DNA of 64,000 bases, taken from assembly GCA_023091665.1 (NCBI GenBank), contig JALJCQ010000004.1, positions 2,480,001-2,544,000 of the forward strand, given 5' to 3'. Origin of the DNA: Pythium myriotylum (Eukaryota > Oomycota > Peronosporomycetes > Pythiales > Pythiaceae). The notes under the pieces were generated by a model. The model was not told where the DNA came from. It worked only from the letters and a program-made list of their open reading frames with translations, and did no database searches. Shown here piece by piece: positions 60,803 to 64,000 of this stretch (positions are counted from its first letter, which is position 1; every line of letters begins with the position of its first letter). The position numbers were made by a program, and so were the translations under genes.

Positions 60803-62177
60803 GCTATACTTTATTCAAGTCAAACCAATTCTCACCGCCCCTTGCACGCACACCAACACAACACCCCCCAAACACTCCCCGCCCTACACCCTAGCACTCC
60901 CCACCATTATACCACGATCTCACGGCAGATGCGGCCATCCAACAGTGCCAGCGTCGACTACTTATGTATACATATACATATACATATATGGGAAACCGCA
61001 TGATACAACATAGCACAGCATGCCATGCCAAGCCACAACGTAACTAACCACCACACGAAGCGCCAAGCGACTGGAGAGGTGAGTCATTCACTGGGGTGTC
61101 GATGAAGCTCTCTCTCACTCCCACTTCTAGTTGTTCATCTGGGATACCCGAGCGACGTGAGCACTTTATCCCAACGTGGCGCAGAACGTGGCTCTGGTTG
61201 TTGCTAAGTGAATTTTGTGATTGGGTCATATCACAAACTGACGCACAAAGACAGTGAGTAGGTCGGACGAATGCCAACGTCAACCAGGAGGCGGTTTCCC
61301 AAGTCGACCTCAATATCGTGGTGAATGTAGAGCTCAAGTTGGGCCACGGAGCACGTTTATCGCGCGCAAGCTTCGGCAAACGGGAACCCGCACAGGTCCC
61401 GCACGCACGCATCAAGCCATTACTCCCCTTCTTTCCCACTACACCCTCTTCGTGTTATAGGCCATGACCCCCACCGCAACTCATCCGCTCGCCAGCGTTT
61501 CTCCATCGAAAGAGCACCCGTCACGCCCCAGGGTCCCACGGTCCCAAGCTCCCACGGTCCCAAGCTCCCACGGTCCCAAGCTCCCACGGTCCCAAGCTCC
61601 CACGGTCCCAAGCTCCCACGGTCCCACGGTCGGCTGGGGCGAGGGTATCTCTCCTGTGTTCACATCACATCACAGGAGAGATACCCTCGCTCCAGCCAAA
61701 CACGAAACATGGACAAGCACACGACTTGACACCGCACTGCTTCGCTTGACGATCCTCGTCATCGGCTTTGTCCTATGTGGCCAAAATGACTGTAGATTCT
61801 TCGGCAACTATTCTCAGCGCACACTGATCCGAGCCAATTCACCATCGACGGCAAGACTCGAGTCGATGCAGGCTGAAGATGAACTCGAAAGGCCTGAGTG
61901 GTCATTGAAGCCGCACCCGCACCCGCATCCATTTTGAGCGCGCAGATGACCCATTCGTCCATGGTAGTCGACGGCTGCAATGTCCAAGGCGCGCGTCTAT
62001 GTGGCGAGCCGAAGTGGGAGCAGTGGTGCCATGGGGTGTGGGGTGTGGAGCAGTGTGGCGTGGCGTAGCGTGTAAATGCGAAGGAGAAAAGGAGGCAGAA
62101 GACAGGAGTTGTGAGTGGCAACAATGGGGGCTTGGCGACTGTGGTCAGGGTAGCGGTGCATTCGCCGGCAAAGGCAA

Positions 62178-62248
62178 TGCCTCCGCCCAGGATTGAACTG
62201 GGACCTTCTGTTTACAAGACAGATGCTCTACCACTGAGCCACAGAGGC
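62178..62248 (-). tRNA. tRNA-Thr(UGU), array copy 38
   Basis: Sequence identical to copy 1. Unit 60803-62248, octamer tract 61535-61630 (12, (ab)5 a2), state CGCAC. Confidence 0.9.
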
Positions 62249-63599
62249 GCTATACTTTATTCAAGTCAAACCAATTCTCACCGCCCCTTGCACGCACACC
62301 AACACAACACCCCCCAAACACTCCCCGCCCTACACCCTAGCACTCCCCACCATTATACCACGATCTCACGGCAGATGCGGCCATCCAACAGTGCCAGCGT
62401 CGACTACTTATGTATACATATACATATACATATATGGGAAACCGCATGATACAACATAGCACAGCATGCCATGCCAAGCCACAACGTAACTAACCACCAC
62501 ACGAAGCGCCAAGCGACTGGAGAGGTGAGTCATTCACTGGGGTGTCGATGAAGCTCTCTCTCACTCCCACTTCTAGTTGTTCATCTGGGATACCCGAGCG
62601 ACGTGAGCACTTTATCCCAACGTGGCGCAGAACGTGGCTCTGGTTGTTGCTAAGTGAATTTTGTGATTGGGTCATATCACAAACTGACGCACAAAGACAG
62701 TGAGTAGGTCGGACGAATGCCAACGTCAACCAGGAGGCGGTTTCCCAAGTCGACCTCAATATCGTGGTGAATGTAGAGCTCAAGTTGGGCCACGGAGCAC
62801 GTTTATCGCGCGCAAGCTTCGGCAAACGGGAACCCGCACAGGTCCCGCACGCACGCATCAAGCCATTACTCCCCTTCTTTCCCACTACACCCTCTTCGTG
62901 TTATAGGCCATGACCCCCACCGCAACTCATCCGCTCGCCAGCGTTTCTCCATCGAAAGAGCACCCGTCACGCCCCAGGGTCCCACGGTCCCAAGCTCCCA
63001 CGGTCCCAAGCTCCCACGGTCCCAAGCTCCCACGGTCCCACGGTCCCACGGTCGGCTGGGGCGAGGGTATCTCTCCTGTGTTCACATCACATCACAGGAG
63101 AGATACCCTCGCTCCAGCCAAACACGAAACATGGACAAGCACACGACTTGACACCGCACTGCTTCGCTTGACGATCCTCGTCATCGGCTTTGTCCTATGT
63201 GGCCAAAATGACTGTAGATTCTTCGGCAACTATTCTCAGCGCACACTGATCCGAGCCAATTCACCATCGACGGCAAGACTCGAGTCGATGCAGGCTGAAG
63301 ATGAACTCGAAAGGCCTGAGTGGTCATTGAAGCCGCACCCGCACCCGCATCCATTTTGAGCGCGCAGATGACCCATTCGTCCATGGTAGTCGACGGCTGC
63401 AATGTCCAAGGCGCGCGTCTATGTGGCGAGCCGAAGTGGGAGCAGTGGTGCCATGGGGTGTGGGGTGTGGAGCAGTGTGGCGTGGCGTAGCGTGTAAATG
63501 CGAAGGAGAAAAGGAGGCAGAAGACAGGAGTTGTGAGTGGCAACAATGGGGGCTTGGCGACTGTGGTCAGGGTAGCGGTGCATTCGCCGGCAAAGGCAA

Positions 63600-63670
63600 T
63601 GCCTCCGCCCAGGATTGAACTGGGACCTTCTGTTTACAAGACAGATGCTCTACCACTGAGCCACAGAGGC
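63600..63670 (-). tRNA. tRNA-Thr(UGU), array copy 39
   Basis: Sequence identical to copy 1. Unit 62249-63670, octamer tract 62981-63052 (9, (ab)3 a3), state CGCAC. Last complete tRNA before the window ends. Confidence 0.9.
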
Positions 63671-64000
63671 GCTATACTTTATTCAAGTCAAACCAATTCT
63701 CACCGCCCCTTGCACGCACACCAACACAACACCCCCCAAACACTCCCCGCCCTACACCCTAGCACTCCCCACCATTATACCACGATCTCACGGCAGATGC
63801 GGCCATCCAACAGTGCCAGCGTCGACTACTTATGTATACATATACATATACATATATGGGAAACCGCATGATACAACATAGCACAGCATGCCATGCCAAG
63901 CCACAACGTAACTAACCACCACACGAAGCGCCAAGCGACTGGAGAGGTGAGTCATTCACTGGGGTGTCGATGAAGCTCTCTCTCACTCCCACTTCTAGTT

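Larger units (their letters stand above)
38035..64000. repeat. A array, block 3: 18 complete units plus a partial one, continuing past the window
   Basis: Units 22-39 have the same make-up as block 1, with octamer counts 10, 7, 9, 7, 6, 10, 7, 7, 7, 10, 7, 9, 15, 11, 13, 11, 12 and 9. Unit 40 starts at 63671 and is cut by the window end after 330 bp, before its octamer tract and tRNA. From unit 30 on all units have CGCAC, and tract length rises toward the right (units 34-38 have 11-15 octamers). Between the tRNAs I found no gene. Confidence 0.97.

Noticed and set aside
2850..63546. Recurrent open frames of about 65-170 codons on both strands of every A unit (for example 2850-3245 and 3525-3890 on the minus strand, 3422-3703 on the plus strand)
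   Set aside because: They recur only because the units are near-identical. The few variable sites change residues rather than being silent, some frames run through the tRNA or the octamer tract and change length with it, they overlap one another on both strands, and none resembles a protein family I know.

Overview
The window reads as eukaryotic nuclear DNA. The tRNA genes do not encode their CCA end, have internal polymerase III A and B boxes, and lie in a very long head-to-tail tandem array. The only convincing protein gene is a pogo-type DNA transposase. Its motif wording (ILMDETAVYFE, VWDSMRAH, TPYLQAGD) reminds me of oomycete and fungal pogo elements, so an oomycete or fungus is my tentative guess; I cannot confirm the species.

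Layout. 1-69: flank. 70-1666: an apparently intact pogo-type transposon with 13-bp terminal inverted repeats, a TA duplication and one uninterrupted 441-aa transposase. 1669-2608: the edge of the array, made of a diverged copy of a second repeat family ('B') bounded on both sides by remnants of the 5' half of a tRNA. 2609-31073: 20 tandem 'A' units of about 1.4 kb, each ending in a tRNA-Thr(UGU) gene on the minus strand. 31074-35840: six tandem B repeats (3 x 779 bp, then 3 x 810 bp). 35841-37255: a single A unit. 37256-38034: a single B repeat. 38035-64000: 18 further complete A units and the start of another, running off the window. In total there are 39 complete tRNA-Thr genes, all on the minus strand.

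The A units are almost identical. Outside one octamer minisatellite each complete unit is exactly 1,350 bp (1,351 in three units with one extra base in the tRNA). All other length variation comes from 4 to 18 octamers of two kinds, CCCACGGT (a) and CCCAAGCT (b), next to a 27-bp-arm hairpin. Each octamer puts one GGG on the minus strand at 8-base spacing, so the tract fits a G-quadruplex motif. This resembles in principle the tRNA arrays with variable short repeats known from Entamoeba, but here a single tRNA species is repeated.

Every switch between A and B repeats falls in tRNA-derived sequence. B repeats end in a decayed but gap-free copy of the first 34 nt of the same tRNA, broken inside the anticodon. 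Three of the 39 tRNAs have a 5-nt variable loop with C48; the other 36 have lost one C. Two of those three are the ones abutting B repeats. I infer that shared tRNA sequence was the recombination point and that a one-base-shorter tRNA variant was then amplified. Many open frames recur in the A and B repeats, but I found no sign that they are coding.
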